IMG/VR virus record: IMGVR_UViG_3300020410_001077
Span: 1-57,082 of that record
Source of the DNA: a virus
DNA length: 57,082 bases
Reading direction: 5' to 3' (one strand)
Shown here: piece by piece, positions 43,320 to 51,700 of the stretch
How positions within the stretch are numbered: the first letter of the stretch is position 1
How the letters are laid out: each line of letters opens with the position of its first letter
Notes under the pieces: generated by a model
Databases searched by the model: none
What the model was told of the DNA's origin: nothing
What the model saw: the letters and a program-made list of their open reading frames with translations, nothing else
Position numbers and translations under genes: made by a program

Positions 43320-44383
43320 AACAACATTTCCTTTAATGAATTCTGCAAAGCAGGCCAGAGATCGTTCGCGTCAAGGAAGTCTCTTAGTCTTTGCTGTCCT
43401 TGAAACTTGACCAGCTTGGTAATTTTTTCTTCATCTTCTTTGTCGATGCCTTCGGATTCTAGTAACTTTTTAATTGGCTTGGTGTCATCAACCAAGAAGT
43501 CGCAAGTATACCATGCTCCAGCCGCTGAGATTAAATCAAAGTCATTTGCTTGATCGAACAGTTCTTGCTTGTAATCAATGCCTATACCGTAACGAAGCCA
43601 GCCGATAGCTTCAGAGCCTACAAATCCACCAAGAGCAGATGTCACCACCTTCCAGTGAAGGGCTTGGCCAATTTGACGACCATCATTTTTTTCTTTCCAT
43701 GCCTGAATCCAAGCAATCTCTAAAATAGTATCTGCTTGATAGCGAACCTTCACACCTCCATCAGCAACTTTCTTTTTGCCCATACCGCCAGTATTAGCAA
43801 TGAAGTGCGTGATCATAATGATGATAGCTTTTTGTTTAGGAACTACACTACTCATTTTCTTGCAGAAGTTAGATAGTATCTTAGGAACTCCCGGCCTATA
43901 GTCGCCTCTAACTTCTTCATCTAAATCCTTCTGTGCTATAAAACTAGATATCGAATCAATGATGACAACACAATTAGGATGTGACTTAACAATCTTTTCT
44001 ACAGCACCTAAGTATTTTTCTGCGCTAAGGGTTTCTCCTTCAGACTGAACAACAGTAATTTTACTAGCCTCTAGGCCATGAACTCCCTCAAAGTTTTTTG
44101 TGCTTAATCTTCCTTCTACATTCACATAGAAGATAGGTCTTTCTCCATATTCTTTTTTCTGACAGTTAGCTGCGAACTGTAAAGCGGTTGTAGTTTTACC
44201 AGACTTTGGATCTCCAATCATTTGAACCCAAGTCCCTTCACGAAAACCACCTCCAAGAGCATAGTCTAGCGATGGACTGACAGGAATGACCTGCATGTCT
44301 TGTAACTCTTCAAAAACATCAGCTCCATTAACCAGAATGTTTCCATACTTTTTCGTAATATTTTTTAATGCCGCATCACTCAT
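43316..44383 (-). CDS. recA: RecA/UvsX-family recombinase
   Basis: ATG 44381-44383 (GAGGA upstream), 355 residues. Walker A GDPKSGKTT (57-65), then FYVNVEGRLS (catalytic Glu region), VVIIDSISSF (Walker B), and MITHFIANTGGMGKKKVADGG (strand-exchange L2 loop). It lacks the long C-terminal domain of bacterial RecA, like phage recombinases. It promotes homologous pairing for recombination-dependent replication together with the putative annealing protein and nucleases. It overlaps neighbouring genes by 4-8 bases. Confidence 0.85.
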   Translation of the reverse strand: MSDAALKNITKKYGNILVNGADVFEELQDMQVIPVSPSLDYALGGGFREGTWVQMIGDPKSGKTTTALQFAANCQKKEYGERPIFYVNVEGRLSTKNFEGVHGLEASKITVVQSEGETLSAEKYLGAVEKIVKSHPNCVVIIDSISSFIAQKDLDEEVRGDYRPGVPKILSNFCKKMSSVVPKQKAIIIMITHFIANTGGMGKKKVADGGVKVRYQADTILEIAWIQAWKEKNDGRQIGQALHWKVVTSALGGFVGSEAIGWLRYGIGIDYKQELFDQANDFDLISAAGAWYTCDFLVDDTKPIKKLLESEGIDKEDEEKITKLVKFQGQQRLRDFLDANDLWPALQNSLKEMLF

Positions 44384-44801
44384 TGTCAAAGTCCTCTAGT
44401 TCTGATAGTCTACTTTTCTTACCAAAAGGCTTTCTTGGTTTTTCTAAGGTAGTGTCTTTATATTCTATTTCTTTAATTTCTTTGCTGTTTATTTTATCTA
44501 TCTTTTTTTGCTCAGCCTCTATGATTGGTTCAAGAAACTTAACGCGCAGAGAGTATATTCTTTTGCCTTTATAAGAATTTAAGGCATTGATGATAGCTTT
44601 ATCGCTATACTTGTTGAGAAGATTGTAAGCCTTTGTTACTTGGCTTTTATATTTCTTTTGCCACTTTTCAGTGTTCCATAAAGCGTATGCTGGTCTACCA
44701 ACATTCTCTTTTTCTGCTTCTCTTAAACAACATAGCTCTGCTATGTACTGAGCAGCGTTACACGATTGGCCTGTCGTCCGATGCTTGTAACCTTTGTTCA
44801 T
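44376..44801 (-). CDS. Hypothetical basic protein upstream of recombinase
   Basis: ATG 44799-44801 is preferred over GTG 44810 because of ribosome-site spacing (AGAAGGG); 141 residues. N-terminal half has CNAAQYIAELCCLREAEKENVGRPAYALWNTEKW, then basic and aromatic segments (SYKGKRIYSLRVKFLEPIIEA) and an acidic tail. Possibly DNA- or RNA-binding, but no family is recognised. It overlaps the upstream gene by 44 bases and the recombinase by 8. Confidence 0.55.
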   Translation of the reverse strand: MNKGYKHRTTGQSCNAAQYIAELCCLREAEKENVGRPAYALWNTEKWQKKYKSQVTKAYNLLNKYSDKAIINALNSYKGKRIYSLRVKFLEPIIEAEQKKIDKINSKEIKEIEYKDTTLEKPRKPFGKKSRLSELEDFDNE

Positions 44802-45243
44802 CCAATGCACCCTTCTTAATTATCAAACATTCAGGAGAAGCCTCGTAGGGGTCTCTCTCTTCAAATCTTTCTGGTATTAATTCAGGAAGCCTCCAAGTTC
44901 TAACTCTAAGCTTTCCGTTTTCTAATACACCTATATTAAACGTATGGACAGTAAAGTCCCCAAACATCAAAGCTCCTGCTCCTTTGCAGAAGAAGTAGCC
45001 ATCATAGTTTGAACCAGCATCTTCAATATGAGATCTATTTCTAACCTTCATATTGGTTATATGCAAATCATTTTCTTCGCAATACTGTTTCATTCTTAAC
45101 CAAGCACTTGCTGGTTCTACGTCTGGCCTACCATCGTCCTGATAAATGACTTCATCATTTGACAATGTGGCTATCCAAATTGGATTAGAATCAGAGTAAA
45201 TGCTGATATAAGTATCTAATTCTTTACTTACAAAAACACTCAT
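44758..45243 (-). CDS. Hypothetical protein
   Basis: A 161-residue protein starting at ATG 45241-45243 (ATGA overlap upstream). It reads as a mixed alpha/beta domain (YISIYSDSNPIWIATLSNDEVIYQDD; AWLRMKQYCEENDLHITNMKVRN; FFCKGAGALMFGDFTVHTFNIG) with no catalytic motif that I recognise. It overlaps the downstream gene by 44 bases. It lies in a run of small replication-region genes. Function unknown. Confidence 0.6.
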   Translation of the reverse strand: MSVFVSKELDTYISIYSDSNPIWIATLSNDEVIYQDDGRPDVEPASAWLRMKQYCEENDLHITNMKVRNRSHIEDAGSNYDGYFFCKGAGALMFGDFTVHTFNIGVLENGKLRVRTWRLPELIPERFEERDPYEASPECLIIKKGALDEQRLQASDDRPIV

Positions 45244-45572
45244 TTTTCTTTGATCGTGTGAATAATGCCTTCGTATTTGCCGGTATTGACGCGCGTTGTT
45301 CTTGTATCGTCTGAACGCTCCGAAGCGGCTGGAGTCATAACTGTAGAACCACGATCATTGTAGCCCATTAGATTGCTGACATCAGAATCTTGTTTGCTAC
45401 TTGCGATATGACCTGTATCTTTTTCTTCCTCTATTGAGTCAATATATTTATTAACTGCTGATTCAGTTCTGTTCAGGTCATTAGATATATCCGCAATATC
45501 CTTGTCGAGATTGTTTTCTATGTAGAATTTTTCTACCTTAGTGAGTTTTCCTGACTTTTTCTTTTTAGACAT
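45240..45572 (-). CDS. Small protein with helix-turn-helix-like N-terminus
   Basis: ATG 45570-45572; 110 residues. Very basic start (MSKKKKSGKLTKVEKFYIEN), then DKDIADISNDLNRTESAVNKYIDS, which reads as a helix-turn-helix (recognition helix around RTESAVNKYI). The rest is polar and probably disordered. May bind DNA or RNA polymerase. Overlaps neighbours by 4-8 bases. Weak assignment. Confidence 0.5.
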   Translation of the reverse strand: MSKKKKSGKLTKVEKFYIENNLDKDIADISNDLNRTESAVNKYIDSIEEEKDTGHIASSKQDSDVSNLMGYNDRGSTVMTPAASERSDDTRTTRVNTGKYEGIIHTIKEK

Positions 45573-45888
45573 CAATCATTCCTCTGCTAGCCCAAGTAAA
45601 ATCATTACGTTGTTTGTTTGTTAAATACTTAACGTAATAGTCAAAAGATTCTTTATTTGTTTTGGTAAACTTAGTGTGAATTGAGTTTATCTTGCTTGCA
45701 TCCATTCCTTGAGGGTCAAAGAGTGAGTTGCGAAAAGTTTTTACCCAGTAGCTTACCTTTTGGTTTACTGTTGCAATGTAGGCACAAGATTCTTCAACCT
45801 TATCTTCTACAATCGTTCCATCTTTGTCATAGAAAGTATACACAACATCTATGTTGTCTACAAATTCTGAAATATCTTCATCAGGCAT
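45565..45888 (-). CDS. Hypothetical protein
   Basis: A 107-residue protein with an acidic start (MPDEDISEFVDNID), a beta-hairpin (VVYTFYDKDGTIVEDKV) and a C-terminal helical region rich in Lys/Asn/Phe. No motif recognised. It overlaps the zinc-ribbon gene upstream by 8 bases and the next gene downstream by 8. Probably a real small phage protein, of unknown function. Confidence 0.55.
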   Translation of the reverse strand: MPDEDISEFVDNIDVVYTFYDKDGTIVEDKVEESCAYIATVNQKVSYWVKTFRNSLFDPQGMDASKINSIHTKFTKTNKESFDYYVKYLTNKQRNDFTWASRGMIDV

Positions 45889-46153
45889 CAGTCTTCACCA
45901 TATCCAAAATAAAAGTGTCATTGTTTTCGTCCATCGCTCCAAGACCTAAACCTTCAGCCGGTGCTTGAAAGTAGTCACCTTTCATTTCGATCAGCCAGCT
46001 TTGGCCACCACAGTAAGGGCAGTTTACGAGCAATCTACATTTCTTATCAGATTTAGATTTTCTCAAAAGGTTTAATAAAGGCTCTTCGCAATCTGCACAA
46101 GTGACCTCTTTGTATTCTAAGTCTTCGACGATAATGATTTCTTTTTCGCTCAT
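45881..46153 (-). CDS. Zinc-ribbon protein
   Basis: A 90-residue protein with two CxxC pairs: CADCEEPLLNL (19-22) and CPYCGGQSW (about 45-48), a two-knuckle zinc ribbon, then a hydrophobic C-terminus. One of four small zinc-ribbon proteins in this window. Overlaps the FmdB-like gene by 4 bases. Likely a nucleic-acid or protein adaptor; no further detail. Confidence 0.65.
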   Translation of the reverse strand: MSEKEIIIVEDLEYKEVTCADCEEPLLNLLRKSKSDKKCRLLVNCPYCGGQSWLIEMKGDYFQAPAEGLGLGAMDENNDTFILDMVKTDA

Positions 46154-46512
46154 TTTTTTCCGTCTTTGATATACTTGGCCTTTTGAGAGGTAGACATTTT
46201 GTTTATATCTGAAGAGTTAGCACTTCCAGATTTCTGCCACCAATCCTTAGATTTCTGTTTCTTCAGGTTTCCTTCTTCTTGCTTCGCTCTTTTTTCGCTA
46301 AGTTCGTAGCTACCCATCTTAGAGGTATTTCTATCAGCAAGCTGGCCTAAAGTTTTCGCTTCGCCCTTTACGAAGGCCATTGGAACTTGGTTTATTACAA
46401 TCTTAATATCTGAAGACCCGCAACTTTCACACGGACTTGGCTTCTTGCCGAATCCATGAGATTGCTCGAATTCACAACCACATTCGTTACATAGGTAGTC
46501 GTAAGTAGGCAT
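46150..46512 (-). CDS. FmdB-like zinc-ribbon protein
   Basis: A 120-residue protein beginning MPTYDYLCNECGCEFEQSHGF, with CESCGSSD following, the CxxC...CxxC layout of FmdB-type regulatory proteins. Its C-terminal half is basic and Ser/Lys-rich. FmdB proteins are widespread small regulators of unclear target. It abuts PhoH (stop and start overlap). Assignment by motif is fairly secure; role unknown. Confidence 0.7.
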   Translation of the reverse strand: MPTYDYLCNECGCEFEQSHGFGKKPSPCESCGSSDIKIVINQVPMAFVKGEAKTLGQLADRNTSKMGSYELSEKRAKQEEGNLKKQKSKDWWQKSGSANSSDINKMSTSQKAKYIKDGKK

Positions 46513-47180
46513 TAGTCGTAAAGTGCATCCAGAATACGAGAAATAATCTTGTTCCTAATTATATCAGCTTCTGTTAATTCAGCAATACCAACACCATCAA
46601 CTCCTTCAAGCCGTTCGAGGAATTCTTCTAGCCCTCCTCGATCTTTGTTCTGCAAGTCTGTTTGGTCGATGTCGCCATTAATAACAGCTTTTGAATCCCA
46701 TCCAATTCTAGTTATGAACATTTTTAATTGTTCAAACGTAGCATTTTGAGCTTCATCTAATATCATAAAACAGTTGTGAAAGTTTCTACCTCTCATATAC
46801 TCCAAAGGAACAACTTCAATTTTTCCTTCTTCTCTATATGATTGAACTCTATTGCTATTCAACCTATATTGCATTTCCTCTAATACAGGAACTAAATATG
46901 GATGAATTTTCTCTTCAAAAGTTCCGGGCAAGAAACCCAATCCTCTACCAGACTCAATTACGGGTCTAGTAACAACTATCTTTTCAACTCTTTTATCTAA
47001 TAAATAATCACAAGCTAAACCAACAGCTACTGCTGTTTTACCAGTACCTGCTGGACCTGTGCAAAAAGTCACATCATTTTCTGATATGATTTTGATGTAC
47101 TCTGTTTGGTTTTCCGTTTTAGGCTTTAAAGCCTTCCGTCTAGTAGTATATCCTGACTCATTGTTCTTTTTTCTAGCCAT
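46512..47180 (-). CDS. phoH: PhoH-like ATPase
   Basis: ATG 47178-47180, one base after the dUTPase stop, gives 222 residues; an earlier start at 47210 would add 10 residues and overlap. Walker A GPAGTGKTAVAVGLA, Walker B MILDEAQNATFEQLKMF, and the PhoH signature VVTRPVIESGRGLGFLPGTFEEKIHPY and NGDIDQTDLQ. PhoH is a common phage auxiliary ATPase with a suggested RNA-related role; its exact function is not settled. Encoded next to the nucleotide-metabolism genes. Confidence 0.9.
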   Translation of the reverse strand: MARKKNNESGYTTRRKALKPKTENQTEYIKIISENDVTFCTGPAGTGKTAVAVGLACDYLLDKRVEKIVVTRPVIESGRGLGFLPGTFEEKIHPYLVPVLEEMQYRLNSNRVQSYREEGKIEVVPLEYMRGRNFHNCFMILDEAQNATFEQLKMFITRIGWDSKAVINGDIDQTDLQNKDRGGLEEFLERLEGVDGVGIAELTEADIIRNKIISRILDALYD

Positions 47181-47181
47181 A

Positions 47182-47616
47182 CTACTTACCTGTTGAACCA
47201 AACCCTCCATCGCCCCTATTTGTAGAGTCTAGTTCTTGAACTACATGTTGTATAAAGTTTGGGGCTTTTTGTATTAACATTTGTGCGATTCTGTCGCCTC
47301 TATCTATATGATACGGTTCTTTTGTTGTATTGTGCAGGCAAACTTTTACTTCACCTCTATAACCAGAGTCTATAACTCCTGCGTGTCTATGAACTCCTTT
47401 CACTCCCATTGAAGACCTGTCCCATATTAAAGCAACATGTTCTTTAGGAATGGCTATAGCAACACCAGTAGAAACAAGCACGGTGGCTCCAGCGGGTATA
47501 GAGATTGTTTCAAAAGCGTATAAATCCCAACCAGCGTCGTTCATATGGCCTTTAGTTGGAGGCTTAGCGGAGTCGTACAATAATTTAGTTTCAAAATATT
47601 TATAGCCAAGTTCCAT
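47182..47616 (-). CDS. dut: dUTP diphosphatase
   Basis: ATG 47614-47616 overlaps the SET gene stop as TAATG; 144 residues. All trimeric dUTPase motifs are present: DAGWDLYA, DRSSMGVKGV, GVIDSGYRGEVKV, RIAQMLI and RGDGGFGSTGK. It hydrolyses dUTP to dUMP and pyrophosphate, keeping uracil out of phage DNA and feeding dTMP synthesis. Full length for the family. Confidence 0.95.
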   Translation of the reverse strand: MELGYKYFETKLLYDSAKPPTKGHMNDAGWDLYAFETISIPAGATVLVSTGVAIAIPKEHVALIWDRSSMGVKGVHRHAGVIDSGYRGEVKVCLHNTTKEPYHIDRGDRIAQMLIQKAPNFIQHVVQELDSTNRGDGGFGSTGK

Positions 47617-47963
47617 TAATCTATCCAATCTTCCTGTGGTAATTCTATGTCAGGGTTTTGATTGTAGTTTACAAGAAGTTCATCACCCTTTTTTATGGAT
47701 GTTATACTTTCAAGTCTAATCCTGTTGCCTGTCTTGCTGACTTTGCAGTTGGGCTTGGTGCTATGATTGTACATACAATTAGGCTTTAGGTTTATATAAC
47801 TATTAGCCATGTTGCTCCAAATATGTGTGTCATGAATAAAAGTCCTATTTGCAATATCTTCTTTAGCAAACAGTCCCAATCCATGAATTGGAGAATCATC
47901 TTGGTAAACTAGTTTGCTTATTTCGCCTTTTGCTGAGTATTCCTCTATTAGCTTACTCTTCAT
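47616..47963 (-). CDS. Small SET-domain protein (putative lysine methyltransferase)
   Basis: A 115-residue SET domain: GLGLFAKEDIANRTFI (28-43), NHSTKPNCKV (66-75; the Asn-His-Ser... Pro-Asn signature), then ITSIKKGDELLVNY (87-100, Tyr100). It has no pre-SET, post-SET or iSET extension, so it is close in size to the 119-residue chlorella virus vSET. It could methylate a lysine on a host or phage protein (for example RNA polymerase, a ribosomal protein or a histone-like protein). It sits between dut and nrdB, whose products are unrelated. Substrate unknown. Confidence 0.7.
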   Translation of the reverse strand: MKSKLIEEYSAKGEISKLVYQDDSPIHGLGLFAKEDIANRTFIHDTHIWSNMANSYINLKPNCMYNHSTKPNCKVSKTGNRIRLESITSIKKGDELLVNYNQNPDIELPQEDWID

Positions 47964-47964
47964 A

Positions 47965-48972
47965 TTAAAAATCGTCCTCTATGTTTCCTACTGCATATTC
48001 AGTTACGCGAGTTTCAAAAAAGTTCTTACATTTTTCCAAGTCAATTATTTCACTCATCCACGGAAATGGATTTTTGGTGTCTTCATAAGGACTCGGTAAA
48101 TTTAGATTTTCTAGTCTTCTATTCGCTATGAATTGAACATAGTCAATAAACATTTCAGAGTTCAATCCTAGAATACCATTTGGAAGAACGTCTCTTGCGT
48201 AGGCAAGTTCAAGCTCCATAGCTTTGTCTATATGTTCTAAAGTCTCTTTTTCAAATGCTTTAGTCCAAACTTTTGGATTATCTTCTCTGATTCTGTTAAT
48301 CAAATTAGTTCCAAATTTGATATGTAGACTTTCATCACGAAGTGTGTATTGAATTTGTTCTCCAATTCCCGGCAGCTTGTTTTGTCTATTAAAAGAAAGT
48401 AGCATTGCAAAACCGGAAAAGAAAAATATACCTTCGCAGATAATGTAGTAAGTAATAATGTTTCTTAAGAATTCTCTCTTGCCTTCTAGCGTATTGATGT
48501 TGAAGTCTGGACGATTGATATCTGTGCAGATGTTCATCAAGAACTCATCTTTAGACTTTATGCTAGGTATTGAGTTATAAGCTTGGTAAACTTCGCCAAT
48601 CTTTAAACCAAGAGAATCACAGCAATAAACTACTGTTAGATTATGCAGACTTTCTTCATACGCTTGTCTAAGAATGTATTGGCGACATTCAGGATCTGTC
48701 ACATACTTGAATATGCTAAGCAAAAGGTTGTTAGCCACTAAGGACTCTGATCCTGCAAAGAAACCAAGAGACCTTTTGACTACTAGTTTTTCATCAGTAG
48801 TCAACGAGTCAGATCGCCATTGTTCAATGTCTTTAGCCATTGAGATTTCTGTTGGCATCCAATTATTTGCGGCTCCATCAATGAACAAATCCCATGCCCA
48901 TTTGTTTGTATGGGGAAGTATTTGATTAACTACCGCAACTTTATCTGAAATTATTTCTTTAGTCTTCTTCAT
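47965..48972 (-). CDS. nrdB: Ribonucleotide reductase small subunit, class Ic-like R2
   Basis: ATG 48970-48972 overlaps nrdA's stop (TAATG); 335 residues. Ferritin-like fold with metal residues Glu76, Glu107, His110, Glu180, Glu214 and His217. Spacing is the same as in E. coli R2 (84/115/118/204/238/241), but the first ligand is Glu and not Asp, and the radical Tyr122 position is Val114. Glu at the first ligand with no Tyr is the hallmark of the class Ic (Mn/Fe) subclass. It generates the cysteinyl radical in NrdA so dNDPs can be made. C-terminus ends in an acidic tail. Confidence 0.9.
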   Translation of the reverse strand: MKKTKEIISDKVAVVNQILPHTNKWAWDLFIDGAANNWMPTEISMAKDIEQWRSDSLTTDEKLVVKRSLGFFAGSESLVANNLLLSIFKYVTDPECRQYILRQAYEESLHNLTVVYCCDSLGLKIGEVYQAYNSIPSIKSKDEFLMNICTDINRPDFNINTLEGKREFLRNIITYYIICEGIFFFSGFAMLLSFNRQNKLPGIGEQIQYTLRDESLHIKFGTNLINRIREDNPKVWTKAFEKETLEHIDKAMELELAYARDVLPNGILGLNSEMFIDYVQFIANRRLENLNLPSPYEDTKNPFPWMSEIIDLEKCKNFFETRVTEYAVGNIEDDF

Positions 48973-51431
48973 TACTGACAACTCTCACAATCTGGATCAT
49001 CTAATGCGCAGGCTTTAATCTGGCTCAAATCTTCTTCAGGTAATGCTTCCTCTTTAGGAGCGTCAACAGTAGATTTTTCGAGTCTTGTTGCTGCCTTGCT
49101 TCTCAAATAATATGTTGTTTTTAATCCTTGTTCCCAAGCGTGCATATACATGTCGTTGAGATATTTTAAACTTGTGCCTTTGTTATATAGATTCAGAGAC
49201 TCTCCCATGTCTATCCACTTTTGTCTCTCGGCGGCAGCGTCTATGAGAATTGTTGCTTCTATATCAAATGCGCTTTTGAATTCTCTTTGTATTTCTTCAT
49301 CTAAGTTTATAGACAAGACATCGCCATCTGCTGCCTTCAGAGCTTCAATTAAGTCTTTTCCCCATATACCCTTCTTCTTTGCGGCTTCTACAAAGTGTTC
49401 ATTAATCATAGTAAATTCACCGCTTAATGTTGAGTAAACAAAAAGCACTGAATAATCAGGCTCAATAGATTGAGAGCATCCCTGTATATAAGAAATTGTT
49501 GCAGTAGGAGCGATAGCCATAACATTTGAGTTTCTCATTCCATACTCAGCTATATGGCTTCTAACCTTATCCCAATCCATTTTTTCAAAATCAGATGGTT
49601 TGTAATGGTTATCTTTACCACTCTTTAAGTGTTCTGGGTGTCTCTCGTTCATCAATCGACAATAAGTGTCGATAGGCAAATTACCAAAACTCCACTCAGA
49701 ACCTTCATAAGATTCGTAGTGTCCTCGCTCCTTCGCTAGCTTAGAAGAAGTAAGAATAGCATGGTAAGAGATGAATTCTTGTATCTTGCCACAGAGAACA
49801 ACAGCGTCTTGGGAGTTGTAAACAACTCCTAGCTTATGTAGCAAGCCGTGAGTACCCATAATACCTAAGCCAATAGGACGATTTCGCAGGTTAGACTTGG
49901 CGGCTTCTTTGGTTGGATAGAAATTGAGATCAATAACATTATCCAATCCTCTGACTGCCACCTCTACTGTTCGTTGCAATTTCTTCCAATCAATAGTGCG
50001 AACCTTAATATGGTTTTCAAGATTGATAGAAGCCAGATTACAAACAGCAGTCTCTCCTACTTCAACAACTTCACCATCTTCATACAGAGTTGGCTTTGTA
50101 TGAAGAAGTATTTCTGTACACAAGTTGGAAGAATGAACAACGCCTTCATGCTTATTGCTATAGCGAATATTAGAAGGGTCTTTAAAAGTAACCCATGGAT
50201 GCCCTGTTTCGTAAAGAGACTTTAGCATCTTCTTCCATAAGTCTTTGGCGTTTATAACACGGAAGTTTTTGATCTCTCCCTCTTTCGCCATTTTTTTATA
50301 TTTGTTATAAGTTCTGGTAAATTTTCTGCCATATGTTTCATGCAGGTCAGGACATTCGGATGGATCAAATAAATACCAGTCCCTTCCTTTCTGAGCCGCT
50401 AGCATGAACTCATCACAAATCCATAATGCAGTATTCATATCATGACAACGACGACGATCATCACCTGTATTTTTTCTAAGGTCTAAAAAATCTTCAACGT
50501 CAAGATGCCACACTTCTAGGTAAGCGCATCCAGCACCTTTTCGTTTACCGCCTTGATTAACCCCGACAAGAGTATCATTAAATATCTTCAACCAAGGAAT
50601 TAATCCAGAAGACTGACCATTTGTTCCCTTAATATAAGAACCAGTAGAACGAACAGAACTCCAATCTACACCAAGACCTCCAGCATACTTTGAAAGTCTA
50701 GCCTGACCGTGAATGGTTCCAAAGATACCATCAATAGAGTCATCTACTGTACTTAAATAACAGGACGATAATTGAGAGTGGCAAGTTCCACTATTGAAAA
50801 GAGTAGGAGTAGAAGGTGAGTATCTAAACTCAGACATCATGTTGTATATTTCAATGGCTCTTTCTTCTTTATTTTCTTCATTCAAACAAAGACCCATTGC
50901 GACCCGCATATAGAACGCTTGTGGAGTTTCCATACGACGACCTTCTTTGTGTATGAAGTATCTATCGTAAAGAGTTTGTATTCCTAAATACTTAAAATTC
51001 CTATCTCTATCTATACATAGATTTTCGCTCAAGAATTCCAGATCATAGCTAAGCATTGATTCACTGAGTCGGTCTTCTCTTACAAGAGCCTTTATATGTT
51101 TTATAAAGCAGGATTTATATTCGTCTTGAAAATCACCATTGACGCTCTTACCAAAAACTTCCTTATATAAACTAGAAAGCAGTAAGTTTGTAGCTACATA
51201 ATTGTAGTTCGGCTCTTGTTCTATCTTGGAACGAGCCGACATTATAAGAGCAGTATCTATTTCAGATGTCGTGATTTTATTGTAGAGCTGTAGACTTGCA
51301 TCCAAGACGACTTCGCTAACAGATACATCAGTAAGGCCATCACAGGCTCTTTCTACGCATTTGTTAATCTTGTCTAAGTTTATCTGTTCTAATCGTCCGT
51401 TGCGCTTCTTAACCTTAATATCTGATGTCAT
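48972..51431 (-). CDS. nrdA: Ribonucleotide reductase large subunit
   Basis: An 819-residue class I enzyme. N-terminal ATP cone (KKRNGRLEQINLDKINKCVERAC...). Active-site cysteine region NSGTCHSQLSSCYLSTVDDS, NLCTEILL (Asn/Cys/Glu triad), and TTYYLRSKAAT Tyr pair. The C-terminal CESCQ provides the swinging cysteine pair that is reduced by thioredoxin. It reduces ribonucleoside diphosphates. Two thioredoxin-like genes at 54635-55222 may serve it. The start ATG 51429-51431 has GGAT upstream. It is the last gene before the gap with the small RNA candidate. Confidence 0.95.
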   Translation of the reverse strand: MTSDIKVKKRNGRLEQINLDKINKCVERACDGLTDVSVSEVVLDASLQLYNKITTSEIDTALIMSARSKIEQEPNYNYVATNLLLSSLYKEVFGKSVNGDFQDEYKSCFIKHIKALVREDRLSESMLSYDLEFLSENLCIDRDRNFKYLGIQTLYDRYFIHKEGRRMETPQAFYMRVAMGLCLNEENKEERAIEIYNMMSEFRYSPSTPTLFNSGTCHSQLSSCYLSTVDDSIDGIFGTIHGQARLSKYAGGLGVDWSSVRSTGSYIKGTNGQSSGLIPWLKIFNDTLVGVNQGGKRKGAGCAYLEVWHLDVEDFLDLRKNTGDDRRRCHDMNTALWICDEFMLAAQKGRDWYLFDPSECPDLHETYGRKFTRTYNKYKKMAKEGEIKNFRVINAKDLWKKMLKSLYETGHPWVTFKDPSNIRYSNKHEGVVHSSNLCTEILLHTKPTLYEDGEVVEVGETAVCNLASINLENHIKVRTIDWKKLQRTVEVAVRGLDNVIDLNFYPTKEAAKSNLRNRPIGLGIMGTHGLLHKLGVVYNSQDAVVLCGKIQEFISYHAILTSSKLAKERGHYESYEGSEWSFGNLPIDTYCRLMNERHPEHLKSGKDNHYKPSDFEKMDWDKVRSHIAEYGMRNSNVMAIAPTATISYIQGCSQSIEPDYSVLFVYSTLSGEFTMINEHFVEAAKKKGIWGKDLIEALKAADGDVLSINLDEEIQREFKSAFDIEATILIDAAAERQKWIDMGESLNLYNKGTSLKYLNDMYMHAWEQGLKTTYYLRSKAATRLEKSTVDAPKEEALPEEDLSQIKACALDDPDCESCQ

Positions 51432-51456
51432 AATCTATCCGTTATACGCCTCTTAC

Positions 51457-51605
51457 AAAAAATAGAGCGACACTTGTGAACCAAGCGATTTGTTAGAGGA
51501 AACTTACTAAAATATTTTATTAAACTACTCACTTGGTGCGACAAGGGCTTGTTGAGTTTGTGTCGCTCTAGCTCTCCACTTGTAGGAAGCTCTTTATAAC
51601 CCAAC
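51457..51605 (-). ncRNA. Candidate structured small RNA with its own -10 and T-run
   Basis: A gene-poor stretch between nrdA and the next gene. Read on the minus strand: TATAAT (plus 51611-51616), then about 150 bases ending in an 11-bp inverted repeat (arms plus 51463-51473 and 51560-51570) followed by six T. Within it, a second stem (CTTGT/ACAAG 51473-51477 with 51541-51545, and ACCAAG/CTTGGT 51480-51485 with 51532-51537) nests inside the large stem, and an early segment near 51600 can pair alternatively with the segment around 51550. This looks like a small RNA or leader with competing folds. No good -35 was seen. Confidence 0.5.
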
Positions 51606-51610
51606 AAGGT

Positions 51611-51616
51611 ATTATA
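51611..51616 (-). promoter_or_regulatory. TATAAT -10 element upstream of the small RNA
   Basis: A perfect TATAAT on the minus strand, about 7-12 bases upstream of the proposed RNA. The -35 hexamer at 17 bases is poor (GGCC-flanked AACTG). It also coincides with the GTG of a spurious 63-codon frame (51428-51619), which argues that the frame is not a gene. Confidence 0.4.
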
Positions 51617-51700
51617 CACGATTTCAGCTAGGCCAGTTTTTAATTTCCTAAAGAGGCTGTAAGTTTGTTCAAGTAAGACCTACTTGGGCTGAACCAGATT

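Noticed and set aside
51428-51619. 63-codon minus-strand frame from GTG
   Set aside because: Its start lies in the TATAAT box, it has no ribosome site and its body is the inverted-repeat RNA region, so I treat it as non-coding.
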